64,000 nt of DNA, taken from assembly GCA_963855995.1 (NCBI GenBank), contig OY979728.1, forward strand, positions 3,892,330 to 3,956,329. The letters are read 5' to 3'. A program made the translations under genes and the position numbers. This DNA is from Muricea muricata (taxonomy: Eukaryota > Cnidaria > Anthozoa > Malacalcyonacea > Plexauridae). Numbering within the stretch: the first letter of the stretch is position 1; every line of letters starts with the position of its first letter. Below are positions 13,701 to 23,314 of the stretch, piece by piece. The notes beneath the pieces were generated by a model, which was not told where the DNA came from, made no database searches, and worked only from the letters and a program-made list of their open reading frames with translations.

Positions 13701-15637
13701 ATTAAAGAGATAAAAGAAAGGAATTTAAAGAATTCTATTTTACCTTAAACTTTGACCGTTTAGAACGTTCAATCTAAAAACAAAAATAAGAAAATGAAAC
13801 TAATTTAGAGGAATGCAAAAGCTGGACATACAGAAACAATTATACAAGGTTTAAAATTTTGGAATTGATCGCAATTAACTGTCACTACAGTGGATAAAGT
13901 CAGGCGTTTTATTATCATGATTGCATTTGCAATGAAGCTTTCACCCATATTGAGGCAATTAATTTTAATTGCACACATTCTTGCAAATGTCGACATTTTC
14001 CAAAAAACAAATCACTTGCCTAGCGGGCTATAGGAGGCAGGGGAAAAAATAGCAGTAAAGATGTTAAAAACCAAGATTGGTTAAAAATAAATCAATTGAG
14101 TAAAAAAATTGAGTTTACTGACAACCTTCAATTATCCCAGAATAGGGGACAGAGTAAGGTTGTACAATTATTAAAAAACAATTTTGCAAAAAATTATAAA
14201 CTTTGCAAAAGGACTTTGAAGGATTATCATCACGTGTATCTCTACATGCACCCTCATGCCCCTCCTTCCCCATCCTCAATAAAGACTTTGTTGTAACATA
14301 CCTTTGTGTTCTGAGCCAGCGTTACTTGAGAATAAGAACTATTTCTTTTGAGTTGATCACCATTTGGTAATGACAATCTAGAAATAGCCAAGACAGAATT
14401 TACATACCAGCTGTTTAACTAAATGGACAATTAGGAAAGTTGCTGGTGGTGGTGGCCTGGAAATCACATATGGTAGTACTTCATCTCCAACTGACATATT
14501 CTGCCAACTACTTTTGTATCATTGCCAGCCACTTTGTATGAAATTTTAGATGTCTTATTAAATAAGTCAACTTTAATAAAAAAATTGCACAATTAAATAT
14601 TATGTACTAAATGTATGTCTATATCATGGTTAAATATATTAGGTGCAATATAGACATATGCTTAAGACTGGATTGAGGATGGACTCCCCCTCCTTAAGAT
14701 CCAACTCATAATTTTACTCACTATATTCGAAAACAAGGCTGCCACATTAAAAATAACCAAACCACTGTAAGTACAACAAGCTCACTGCAGTATTATATTT
14801 ATTACAATGATGCATGCTCAATTTATTTTTGTCACCTCTCTTACAAAAATATGTTTTCACATATAATAGTGCCATATCCTTTGACTTGTGACTCGAGAAG
14901 ACACAAATAGCTCCACCCATTTTAACCTTTTCTTTCCTGGGCCTTAATTGATGACATTAGTGAAGTCCTTTAAAGGGTTAATGGAGTTTATGGGGCAGAT
15001 AAACATAGTATATGATCATAAATCAAATATATTTTAGTCTGCATTTTCTGATCATGTTTAAAATAAATAAATAACAAGGAATGTTGCTCAATAAACGAGA
15101 TTTGGAAAGGGGGTTGTAATTTGTATGATTGTATTACATACTTCTGCACAAAAAAATGTTCCCAAACATTTAAATAGCAACATTAAAAATACCACAAGAG
15201 CCGACAAAACAAAGAATTTTTTGTCTTCAGGTTAACAAAAATATAAAGACAATTAAGATTCACTAAATAATTCCATACTCTATAGTGTCAACAATATAAT
15301 TACACCCACCACAAAATGTCACCGTACTGTCATAGATCTAGCTTCCCTAAAGCGCACAAAACTGCCCTGAAAAAACAAAACAAAACAGAGATTTTATACT
15401 ATACCTATCGGCACTAACGCTTGAGCCTTCTCGAGGCCTTGAACAAGCCAAATCCACGCTGCCCTTGCGGTTGTTATTATTGTTCCGTATCAGGGATGGA
15501 CTCGTATAGCCTATAAAAACAAAACAACACTTTGAAACAACATACTCGTATTTCGAAGCGAAATAAATGACATACTCTGATATCTGCGTACTTTTGAAAA
15601 ACGTTTTTCGCCGTCTACGTGCAGACGAAGACTGCAT
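4796..15637 (-). CDS. Multi-exon gene, candidate GRAM-domain protein (incomplete model)
   Basis: Assembled from splice sites; all joins keep frame where exons are adjacent. Exons read right to left: 15592-15637 (ATG, MQSSSARRRRK), 15405-15510, 14302-14377, 13744-13773 (a 30-nt micro-exon), then a gap; 7488-7577, 6628-6666, 5592-5676, 4796-4975. Each has an AG acceptor and a GT donor (GTATG, GTAAA, GTAGG, GTTAG, GTAAGT), with phases 1, 2, 0, 0 before the gap and 0, 0, 1, 1 after it. The N-terminus is basic and Ser/Asn-rich, hence disordered. The 7488-7577 exon contains FCSFLMRDAAHKLL followed by W, resembling the end of a GRAM domain as in GRAMD1/GRAMD2 membrane-contact proteins. Acidic (GELDE, EESETLEE) and Ser/Thr-rich linkers follow. 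Exons for the front of the GRAM domain, expected between 7578 and 13743, were not found, and no stop is reached, so the gene probably runs off the left edge. Exon structure is fairly secure; the family call is tentative. Confidence 0.55.
5450..5577. mobile_element. Foldback element of the gtggaaacacc family
   Basis: Starts tttgtggaaacacc and ends gtgcttccacagt. It carries ctgatgaagatcc (from 5512) and cgggtcgaaagc (from about 5531), which can form a short stem. It lies about 15 bp from the donor of the 5592-5676 exon. Related elements are at 7651-7833 and 63637-63797. Confidence 0.6.
6910..7355. mobile_element. Foldback MITE with ends CACACGTAAA, probable TA duplication
   Basis: The left end ctacacacgtaaaaa and right end tttttacgtgtgtag are inverted. 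The interior is a degenerate run of acaagttgt/caacttgt words on both strands. The terminal TA suggests a Tc1/mariner-type target. It lies in an intron of the minus-strand gene. Confidence 0.7.
7651..7833. mobile_element. Foldback element of the gtggaaacacc family
   Basis: A near-complete palindrome from tattatcaattttgtgg to ccacaaaattgataata. Read on the minus strand it contains tgatgatggcctgag, then gggccgaaagc (7712-7743), the same stem-loop layout as the elements at 5450 and 63637 but with a GGCC stem. It is intronic. Confidence 0.65.
7950..8560. repeat. Microsatellite: atcatt/acc words, then (CATTAC)n
   Basis: About 7950-8105 is built from imperfect atcatcac/attatc words. From about 8306 to 8535 it becomes CATTAC-type hexamer repeats, with a short unique gap between. 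Open frames here (Thr-Ile-Thr, Leu-Pro, Met-Val runs) are repeat artefacts. Confidence 0.85.
8561..9234. other. Non-coding, nothing recognised
   Basis: Intronic with respect to the minus-strand gene. I searched here for the missing GRAM exons and saw no convincing exon with acceptor and donor. Confidence 0.4.
9235..9720. repeat. Minisatellite related to 4317-4775
   Basis: Degenerate repeats of the same roughly 110-bp unit: aatctaaactaaactgatttta, gatagctctatcag and aaactgttcttcct, with three to four recognisable copies. The copies are more diverged than in the 4317-4775 array. Confidence 0.65.
9830..11607. other. Non-coding, nothing recognised
   Basis: Intron-like AT-rich sequence. The open frame at 10589-10888 (+) shows no domain or codon pattern I recognise. 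Part of it (aaccaggaaa... words) recurs near 25590-25750, so it is probably repeat-derived. Confidence 0.4.
11608..11727 (-). CDS. Possible alternative first exon of the minus-strand gene
   Basis: A 40-codon open segment beginning MEGEALSEVE, followed by KKSS, six arginines and SSLQLPK. It ends at a good GTGAGA donor in phase 0. The 13744-13773 exon also ends in phase 0, so both could splice to the same downstream exon. The Arg-rich, Ser-rich composition resembles the N-terminus encoded at 15592-15637. An unrelated small gene is equally possible. Confidence 0.3.
12653..13070. mobile_element. Foldback element with about 130-bp inverted arms
   Basis: The left arm starts cctcagtgtagaaata and the right arm ends cacactgagg. 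The arms stay alignable through the shared aacttcttttacagaagttc and atgacatcacagtgcat blocks. It is about 418 bp, non-coding and intronic. Target duplication is not clear. Confidence 0.75.
13142..13236 (-). pseudogene. Fragment of a retroelement integrase
   Basis: The minus-strand translation contains SDNAKTFKSAAKW, the central Asp segment typical of Pao-type retrotransposon integrases. An in-frame stop precedes it and recognisable sequence ends within about 30 codons. It is a degraded fragment, not the element at 29239-35532, whose integrase has a different version of this motif. By chance it also looks like a splice-flanked exon. Confidence 0.45.
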
Positions 15638-16571
15638 TTTTATAGCTTCCCCGTTTTAGCTGCTGTTCCCTCTTGTGTGTAGGCGGTTTTCTAAATTGCA
15701 TGTAATTTTTTAACGCTTGCAAGCCTCGGCAATAACAGCTGGTTTTGAATAAATTACAAGCTTTCTGTACTTAAAACAATGATGTGAAATGCCACTCATA
15801 ACTTCGATAGTAACAAGAGCACAATTTGTACATGGCAACGAAATATAAGGAACGAAATATAGAGATATTCAAAATTATGCAATGCTGATCGATATCAATA
15901 AAAGCAAAACTGTTGGAATACAATAATATACAAGACTAATGACAAATGACGATATAAATAACCTGAAAGCTGTTTGTCTGAGACTTTTTAAGAACTTTCG
16001 TTTTGCGGTTGATAGACATCAACGGACACGAACACACAGTACTTGTAGCCTGTATGCATTTGTTGTGTACACAAATGCGAATATAAGATCATATTTCAAG
16101 GGCATGAATATTTTATGCTAATTCCAAATGTGCATACGAAACAACAGATATTCCGAAAATAGACAGCGTTTTAAAAATTTAAAGCGCTGATGTTTGAATA
16201 TTTATAGAAGAACGACGAGGTCGAAGTTCGAAATCTGGAACATGAATTTTACACCTTGTTTTGCGCATAAATTCCACCCATATATCAACATGCGCTAAAA
16301 TCATATCGCAAAGCACGTCATAGCACTTCTATAAGGTAAATCATCAGAGATAAATCATCTTGATCTTCTAAAATCACGTTAACTTTTGTAATCCAACTAA
16401 TTGCTTAAAGATTCATGGCGATGAGTTCGACATATGTCTGGGGCAGGTTGTATAAAAAAGTGTTAATTATGATTAGTGGAAACATTAACCAATCAGAACA
16501 ACGTATTTTGTACTTAATCACTATTTAATTACAAAACAGTGATTAACAAAATGATTAAGTGTTTTAATGTA
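15638..16571. other. Upstream of the minus-strand gene; no gene seen
   Basis: The region immediately 5' of the 15637 start codon would hold its promoter and 5' UTR. No clear TATA box or CpG-rich island was seen. From about 16440 the sequence (tgtataaaaaagtg) resembles part of 56590-57730. Confidence 0.35.
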
Positions 16572-16837
16572 CAGGGTGAGTCAAAAAAATCAAATTAGCC
16601 GCGAATTCATTACGGAACTTTAAGTATTCCCATAGGTATACAGAGAACAGATCGTGACTAAGTACACAGTACAGAATCAGCATCTGTCAAATTGCAAGAA
16701 TGCAATGCTGCTAGTTTGAATTTCAATAGTATCAGTTTTTTTACTCATCCTGTACTCGTTTCTAAACTAAAGTTTCGTAATGAAATTCGCGGCTAATTTG
16801 AATTTGAAAGGGCATCAGTTTTTTCTGACTCACCCTG
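16572..16837. mobile_element. Mariner-like MITE with TA target duplication
   Basis: A 266-bp element with ends CAGGGTGAGTCA and TGACTCACCCTG. TA lies on both sides (16570-16571, 16838-16839). Sub-terminal inverted blocks include aaattagccgcgaatt. CAGGG-type termini with TA duplication are characteristic of Tc1/mariner. No transposase is encoded. Confidence 0.8.
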
Positions 16838-17343
16838 TATGCAACCGGTCTCTAAGTGTAACGGAAATTTACAGAACAATAAGACGTCAACCTTAATTGG
16901 CTCTCTGCGCGGTAAACACAATTTTTGTGGCTGCGTTAACCACTGTACACCAGCTCAAGACTAAAATTGGCGTCTTATATTTAACAATTGATTATTGGTG
17001 ATTTGATCATTGGTGAATATTCACCGAGACAAAGTCGAGTAGTAAAGCATGATATAAAATGCACTTCTTTTATGAATACAGTTTACCTCGAAAAATTTAA
17101 AGTAAAGACTAAAGTTTATAATGTAATTGGTTAATTAGTGAAAAAATATTTAATAAGTCATTTGCAAACGATCTATTTTTCTTGATTTGTTAATTTTGGC
17201 ATAAGTATAAAACATCAAAACAAATTTCAACTTTGAATTTCGACGGAACATTTTGCTATTTATAGCTAGCACTCTTTCCAAGAACTGCAAAGTTTGGTGC
17301 CAACATAGTCTTGCGAAGTTTGAAAATTTTGTATGTATTTGTA

Positions 17344-17413
17344 TTACGCGCGGAAAAAGTTACGATTTTTGCGGCAATTTTAGCTTAAAAATGGTAACTT
17401 TTTCCGCGCGTAA
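17344..17413. repeat. Perfect 20-bp inverted repeat (hairpin)
   Basis: ttacgcgcggaaaaagttac at 17344-17363 is repeated inverted at 17394-17413, with a 30-bp loop. The paralogous copy at 42401-42464 keeps a 17-bp perfect stem. Confidence 0.85.
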
Positions 17414-17436
17414 TATATTAGAGATTTAACTGCATG

Positions 17437-17600
17437 GTTGGCGAGTGCGTACGATTTTTATGCACGAGTTGTGAAAGATTGCTAATTAAACGAATGAGTG
17501 AGCGCAGCGAACGAGTGAGTTTAGCAATCCTTCACAACAAGTGCATAATAAAAATCGTACAAACGGGCCAACCGTGCAGTAATTTGTTTATGCCAAACAT
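17437..17600. mobile_element. Foldback element containing gagtgagcgcagcgaacg
   Basis: The arms tgcatggttggc...gtacgattttta and taaaaatcgtac...gccaaccgtgca are inverted around a central gcagcga palindromic core. A related core (gttcgctgcgctcac) lies in the foldback at 61787-61940. Confidence 0.65.
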
Positions 17601-18022
17601 ATAGAGATTATTTTAAAACTGGAAACCTGTCAAAGGCGAACAATGTCGAAACAAAATATTGAACTCTCAAAACAGAATCATACCATTTGTTTCTCTGCTA
17701 TTTGGCCTAAATAGTGAGTCAAAGCTGTTCTTCTTTCTGTTTCATGTTTTTTAGTGAGGAAACTCTTCTTCTTTTAGACGTAAAAGCCAAATTTTCGCTC
17801 CTTCCCCAACACGGCGGCCATGTTGTGAGCAAAATAACAATACGATTTTCTTCACTAGTGAGAAAAACCGTATAGCCAATCAAAATGCTGATACGATAAA
17901 TTTTCACTAGTGAAAAAAATCGTACGGCCAATGAAAACGCTTATTCGCTTCTCCACAGTGAAAATACGATTTTTATTTCACCCGTTTACCTCGCGTAAAT
18001 CCCTATATGTATGGCATAAAAA
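17587..18022. mobile_element. Foldback with ends tttatgccaaacatatag / ctatatgtatggcataaa
   Basis: About 436 bp with imperfect 20-bp termini and internal repeats of ttcactagtgaaaaaaatcgta. Non-coding. It is part of the roughly 1 kb absent from the paralogous copy at about 42470. Confidence 0.5.
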
Positions 18023-18315
18023 TATTTATTTTTTCCCGGTCCGGTTTCCCACAGAATCCTGTAATCTGATTGGCTGACGAGCGGTCCGGTTTTTTCGTAT
18101 ACGGACCGCTAACGGTTTTCCCTAGCGCTTACCATATATGGTTTGTTTTTTACCATTTATGGCAACTTTGTTTCTCTGCTTTGTTTCAAATCTCGCGTGT
18201 GCAAAATTGAAAAGCGTGTACAAATAATTTTAATTTAAGAATGCTTTCAATAAAAAATTGAAATGGCAAAGCCGCATTGCTTGGAGTTTTATTGTTTTGA
18301 GTGAAAAAATAAATC

Positions 18316-18424
18316 TGTTATTTACCGGCAGCGTCGGTTTACTCGCCCCCGGCGGGCTCGGGCCGTTTTCAAGAGCTCAACACAGTTTCTCTCCATCCGG
18401 ACCTCCTATCCGGTAAATAACATA
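18316..18424. mobile_element. Short foldback with ends gttatttaccgg / ccggtaaataac
   Basis: A roughly 109-bp GC-richer segment with 12-14-bp inverted ends. It is absent from the paralogous module at 42470-42485. Confidence 0.55.
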
Positions 18425-18597
18425 TATGCACAAAATCTGAAAATTTGGCAAGGCTATATTTTTCGTATTTTACAGCATTTCGCCACCAAACTTTGCAAAT
18501 GTACTAATTTTAAGACGCTAACCCACTTCGCTCGTGTTTTGTTAACGACTTCTACGTGTCTTATTAATTCAGTTCCTGTCTTGTTAATTCAGTACGC

Positions 18598-21500
18598 AGG
18601 TAGGTAGGTATGTAGGTAAAACTTTATTTTACTACGCTGACCCCTTCAGCAAGAGCTGATTTCCAAGAGGGGCGTAGTTTAAAAATCATATTACATACAT
18701 ATATTAAAAATATTAAGCAATTACAACATACAGACAGTACGTTACTACATGGAATATTTGGAATTACTCATAAATAGAAATTTTGAACTCACATGAAATA
18801 CGTAAATAGATTAAATTAGTAATTTTAAGAAATTGGCCAGGTGCACGAATGCTGGTTTTAAAGGCAACAAGTGATTCTTTACTTCGTATATCATCTGAGA
18901 GGCTGTTCCACAGTTTTGCCCCTCTATAACTAAAACTCTTTTAGATAATCAGTCTTAGGTTGGGGCAAACAAAGTTTAGTGGAAGAACCTCTCAGATTGT
19001 AATGCCGAGAGGAAGGCGTTTCATGAAAAATATTGGATAATCGTTTGGGTGCTAGATCATGGGTTATTTTATACATCTGGCTTGCAACAAACTGAGCCCT
19101 TCTTTCACTTAAGGTCTTCCAATTGAGTTCAGCCAGAGCAAGTACAGACTGTCCAAGTTCGTTTATACGACCCACGATTATTCTAGCAGCCCTATTTTGT
19201 AATTTCTGCAAGCGATAGCAAAGTGTCAAATTAATAGTGTCCCAAACTTCACAACAATAATCGAAGTGCGGTAAAACTAGTGCATTGTAAGCACATATTA
19301 ACGTATTATGATCAACATGAGGCTTTAGTTTCCTGACCGCCCCAATGCCGGATGAGATTTTTTTCGAAATTATTTCAATGTGCTTATTCCAAGATAAATA
19401 TTCATCAATATAGACTCCAAGTGCCTTTGTTTCTTTCACCCTTTTGATTGGTATGTCCCCAACATGCACTTTGGGAGCATGAAATAAGTTATTTATGCTA
19501 TGCCTTGATCCGATTAATAAATACTCAGTTTTGACAAGACTTAGTGATAATTTATTTGCTGACAGCCATTGTTTGATATTTGCAAGGTCATGATTGATGG
19601 CCACCTCAGCATCAAGAACTGATTCACCAGAGGCAGTTAATGTAGTATCATCAGCAAACATTCTTGCCGACGAAAACTCCAAACTACCCGGTAAATCGTT
19701 TATATAAATTAAGAATAGAAGTGGACCAAGAATCGAGCCTTGAGGAACACCACACGTAACTGTTTTTGTCTTTTTGAACAGGACAATACGCCATTTACTG
19801 AGCACATCTGAGTTCTGTCTAGATCTGTTAGGTAATTTCTTAAAAGATTCAACACTGGTGATCCCATGCCATACCTTTCAATTTTCTTTAAAAGAATATC
19901 GTGATTTATCGTATCAAAAGCTTTTTGTAAATCTAGAAATACTGCAATATTAATTTTACCACGGTCCATATTAATAAACCACTCATTTGTGCTATCTAAA
20001 AGGGTTGATGCTGTGGAGTGAAACTGTCTAAAACCAAATTGACGATCGGATAGCAAATTATTTGAAACAAAATAATCATATAACTGTTCGTATAGTAATT
20101 TTTCGAAGACTTTACTTATTAACAATTAGATTATGAGCTCGAGATTTCTATGCGGTGATAATTCAACTATCATCTCATAGAAATTGAGAGCGAGTAATCT
20201 AATTGTTTTAGTAGAATCAAAGATTAAACATGAAATATTCAACCAAAAAAATGATTTTTTAGAAATTCTTAAAAAGGAAATCTCTAGGAAGATGATTGTT
20301 TCGCTACTCGCTATCTAATGATGAATAGATAGCGAGTAGAGTAGCCAATCAAATTACAGCATTTGCAATAGTATACTAGTATGATTCTACAAATAACAGA
20401 TAAAATGGAAACAGGGCGATAATTATTAAATAAGTTTCGTGGACAACTTTTATGTAAGGGAATTACTCTTGCTACTTTCCAATCGAAAGGAACTGTTTCA
20501 CTAAAGATTGCTGTATTGAAAATCTTGGTTAAAGATTCAGCAATTACTGGAGCCGCAATTCGAATTATCTTGGCTGGAATTTTATCAATTCCAGTGGATT
20601 TAGAAGGATTTAAAGACCAAAGCAATCCAACAACTTTGGTTGCAGAAATTACTTGGAATTTAAAAACGTTTTCCGTTTTTGTTGTCTCAGCTAAATAATC
20701 CATAAAATTCGCGTCACTGTTAATTTCAATGGTGTTGGCAATATTAGGTCCAATTTTAGTGAAATAATTATTAAAAGACTCCGCTAGTTCATTTGAGCAA
20801 GTGATTTGACCGCTTTGAGAATTAATGCAACTTATTTCGGAGCCGCACTCTTGTTTGCGATTTAGGATTTTGTTAACAGTTTTCCAAGCTTGCTTAGGAT
20901 TGTTTGCGACACTCACAAATTGTCTTTTATAATATGCTGATTTAGCTTCTCTTAATGTTTGCGTTGCTCGATTTCTGGATAATTTATATGCGTTCCAGTA
21001 ATATGCCGGGTTATTTTTTATGGCAAAAAGTTTGAAACGATCTCGTTCACGTATTTGCAATTTAATTGAACTAGTAAGCCAAGGTACATTGGACTTGTTT
21101 CTTACGTTTTTGATTCTGATAGGTGCATGTTTGTCGAGAACTCTTAAAAAAGCGTTTTCCATATTTCCCACTTCTTGTCAACACTAAAATCTCCATCACA
21201 TGAATCCCAACTTTGATCTTGCAAGTCGTTTATGAAATTTTCAGCATTGAAATGTTTGAAATTTCGAATTTCAATTTTCTTGTTGCGGATTTGATTAAGA
21301 TGAATATTAAGTTTACGAATAGTTAAGATCAAATAGTGGTCGCTAATGGCAATATGCACTACTCTGGATGTAACTAATATTTCTGGCGTAGGAGTTATAC
21401 AAACGTCTAATAAAGAAGATGAGGTCATCGTTACACGAGTGGGTGAGCTTATTGTTTGTGTCAATTGATATAATTCCATTATTGCATTTAAATGTTTAGT

Positions 21501-22217
21501 GGTGTTGCTTGAATTGTCTAGCATGATTTCTATTTAAGTCACCAAGTAAATAAAACTCCTTATTTTCATCATCAATTAACTTGACCAGTTGTTCAATATT
21601 TGAAAAGGAGTCAAAAAAGGCACTTGGGGGCCTATAAATAGTTCCAACAATAAAGGATGCACTAGAAGGTTTGAAAACTTCGATACAAATTGCTTCAAGA
21701 TTATCCCCAACCAGGTCATTTCGGTTGAGATAATTCATAGAATTCTTTACATATAAGCAAACGCCTCTTCCCGACCGAGAGCAGCCGCTCTGATGAGATC
21801 ATAATTTTGTATAAACATGTCCTGATTAGAGATATTTCCGTCAAGCACTAGTCTCATTTAATGCAAGGACATCGAAATATTGATCACCTAAAATAATTCT
21901 AATTTCGTCTGTATATGTTTCGGTTAACTAACTATATTTAGCATGCCCATTTTAAAACCCTTGATATTAGGAAATTCTACATTCAATGACACATTGTTTT
22001 TTTCACCTGGCCATGCCCTATTTCAAGCGTTTAGGTATTGACTGAAATTCTTGCTAACTAAACTGCTACCTTTCCGATTCAAATGCAAGCCACGTCTATT
22101 TAGGCAAGAGTTATCTATGTTGTTATGATCTAAATAAGTCCAATTATTTTGATCGCACACGCGTTTGAGTATGACATTAATGTTATTAATTTTATTTAAA
22201 ACGCTCGTTTTGTTAAA
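18598..22217 (-). mobile_element. CR1-type LINE, truncated and broken
   Basis: Read on the minus strand: the end of an ORF1 with the esterase-like signature GLHLNRKG (about 22200-22030); an AP endonuclease with ALNET (near 21840), TIYRPP and GDLN (about 21970-21300); then a reverse transcriptase with NYRPVSIL (near 20430), FLDLQKAFDTINH, GVPQGSILGPLLF and FADD (20125-18930). The tail is TTTTACCTACATACCTACC. An SGNH-esterase ORF1 and an ACCT-type tail fit the CR1 group. Frameshifts occur in the endonuclease and reverse transcriptase, and an insertion splits the latter. The insertion is bounded by ACGC (18594-18597, 22218-22221), and the empty site exists at about 42644-42655. It is not expected to be autonomous. 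Confidence 0.85.
20126..20385. mobile_element. Small insertion inside the LINE reverse transcriptase
   Basis: About 260 bp separate the codons for NYRPVSILSVI from those for SKVFEKL, which are contiguous in related elements. It begins aacaattagattatgag and contains the hairpin ctactcgctatct...agatagcgagtag. Probably a MITE; exact ends are not resolved. Confidence 0.55.
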
Positions 22218-22529
22218 ACGCGGTATCTTCTAGCTCCGTACGTGTCTTAATTCACTTCGTGTCTTGTTAATTCTCTTTGTGTGTTGTTCATTCCTGTCGT
22301 ATGTGTCTTGAAAACAATTGATTTACCAATGTTTAGAACAAATCAATTCATTTCTTCATTTCTGTTTCTTTTGAGTTATTGCATCGAAAACCAAAAACAT
22401 TCTAAACTGTGTACCTAAGCAATCACGAAAGCTTTTTGGTTTGGATGGTGAACAAACGGTTTAGTTTTCTACAAGCACCACGTAAATTTGCGAATACACG
22501 GTTTAAAGGCTATAGTGATCCGGCTACAA

Positions 22530-23068
22530 TTTTGTTACGAGGCCTTCTGGGGATCAACTCAGCTTTTGCGCGAGGGCCTCGAAACCAAGTGAGATCTTCT
22601 AATCAGTGAATGCTCAAATGAGTGAATATAATTTACTTTTAAGTCTTTATTTCAAATAATTAACAATACAATGAGTTGGTACGGGAAAGTAGGAGTTCCA
22701 TACAATCCCTATCCAAGACTTATCACGAGGCACTAATACAGGTAGATATATTTAGGTTGAACGACCAGCCTCGTCCCCGGCGCTTTGACGTTCTGCGGCG
22801 GTGCGTGGCGCGCGCGCGAGAGGAACGGCTGCGGCGGTGCGTGACGCGCGCGAGAGGAACAATGTCGCACGTGCGCCACGCACCGCCGCAGGACGTCAAA
22901 GCGCCGGGGACGAGGCTGTTGAACGACGTAGAAGAATGTACATTAATTAATCCAACAATAAGACATTTGGACGCCTGTTCCGTTAGCTGTACAAACATTT
23001 AACATTCACATGAATTTGAGTGACGCAATGAATATTAAAACAGAAATAAGTACATGTTTCATAACAAT
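22530..23068. mobile_element. Repeat element, left inverted copy (partner at 25752-26123)
   Basis: Matches 25752-26123 in inverted orientation over about 370 bp, from gttacgaggccttctggggatc to acatgtttcataaca, apart from a nested 153-bp MITE at 22766. The pair brackets exons 1 and 2 of nuclease gene 1. Confidence 0.8.
22766..22918. mobile_element. GC-rich MITE with 9-bp target duplication (Mutator-like)
   Basis: A 153-bp palindromic element with perfect ends CAGCCTCGTCCCCGG / CCGGGGACGAGGCTG and an internal tandem block gcggcggtgcgtg. It is flanked by ttgaacgac at 22757-22765 and 22919-22927. The host repeat's other copy (about 25905-25915) has a single uninterrupted ttgaatgac, which is the empty site. 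A 9-bp duplication is the usual signature of Mutator-like transposases. The open frames over it are artefacts. Confidence 0.85.
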
Positions 23069-23148
23069 TTAATCTTCAATTTTAACTCACGACAAGCAGG
23101 TACGTTTACACTTTGACGGTTTTGAATCGAGCGAGGAATAAATTTCTT

Positions 23149-23314
23149 ACTGGTGCCATATGGTTTCCTTTTCAATACAATCTTTCGACAATTGTAACAT
23201 CACTTTTGGGTGTTGCATGTGAAAATTCTATGACATTTGTGCTATGATTTAAACCATCTCTGATATACGTCTGTATACTTAGATACAGTTCAACACTGAA
23301 CTTGCAATCCGACC
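23149..23314 (+). promoter_or_regulatory. Conserved promoter block of nuclease gene 1
   Basis: Contains actggtgccatatgg, ttccttttcaa, an acatcact block, gacatttgtgctatg and cttagatacagttcaacac. The same order recurs before exon 1 of all five nuclease genes. The last motif lies about 35 bp before the ATG and may mark the transcription start. Confidence 0.5.

Noticed and set aside
22676-23002. Arg-rich open frames of 91-108 codons on both strands
   Set aside because: They run across the GC-rich palindromic MITE and its host repeat.
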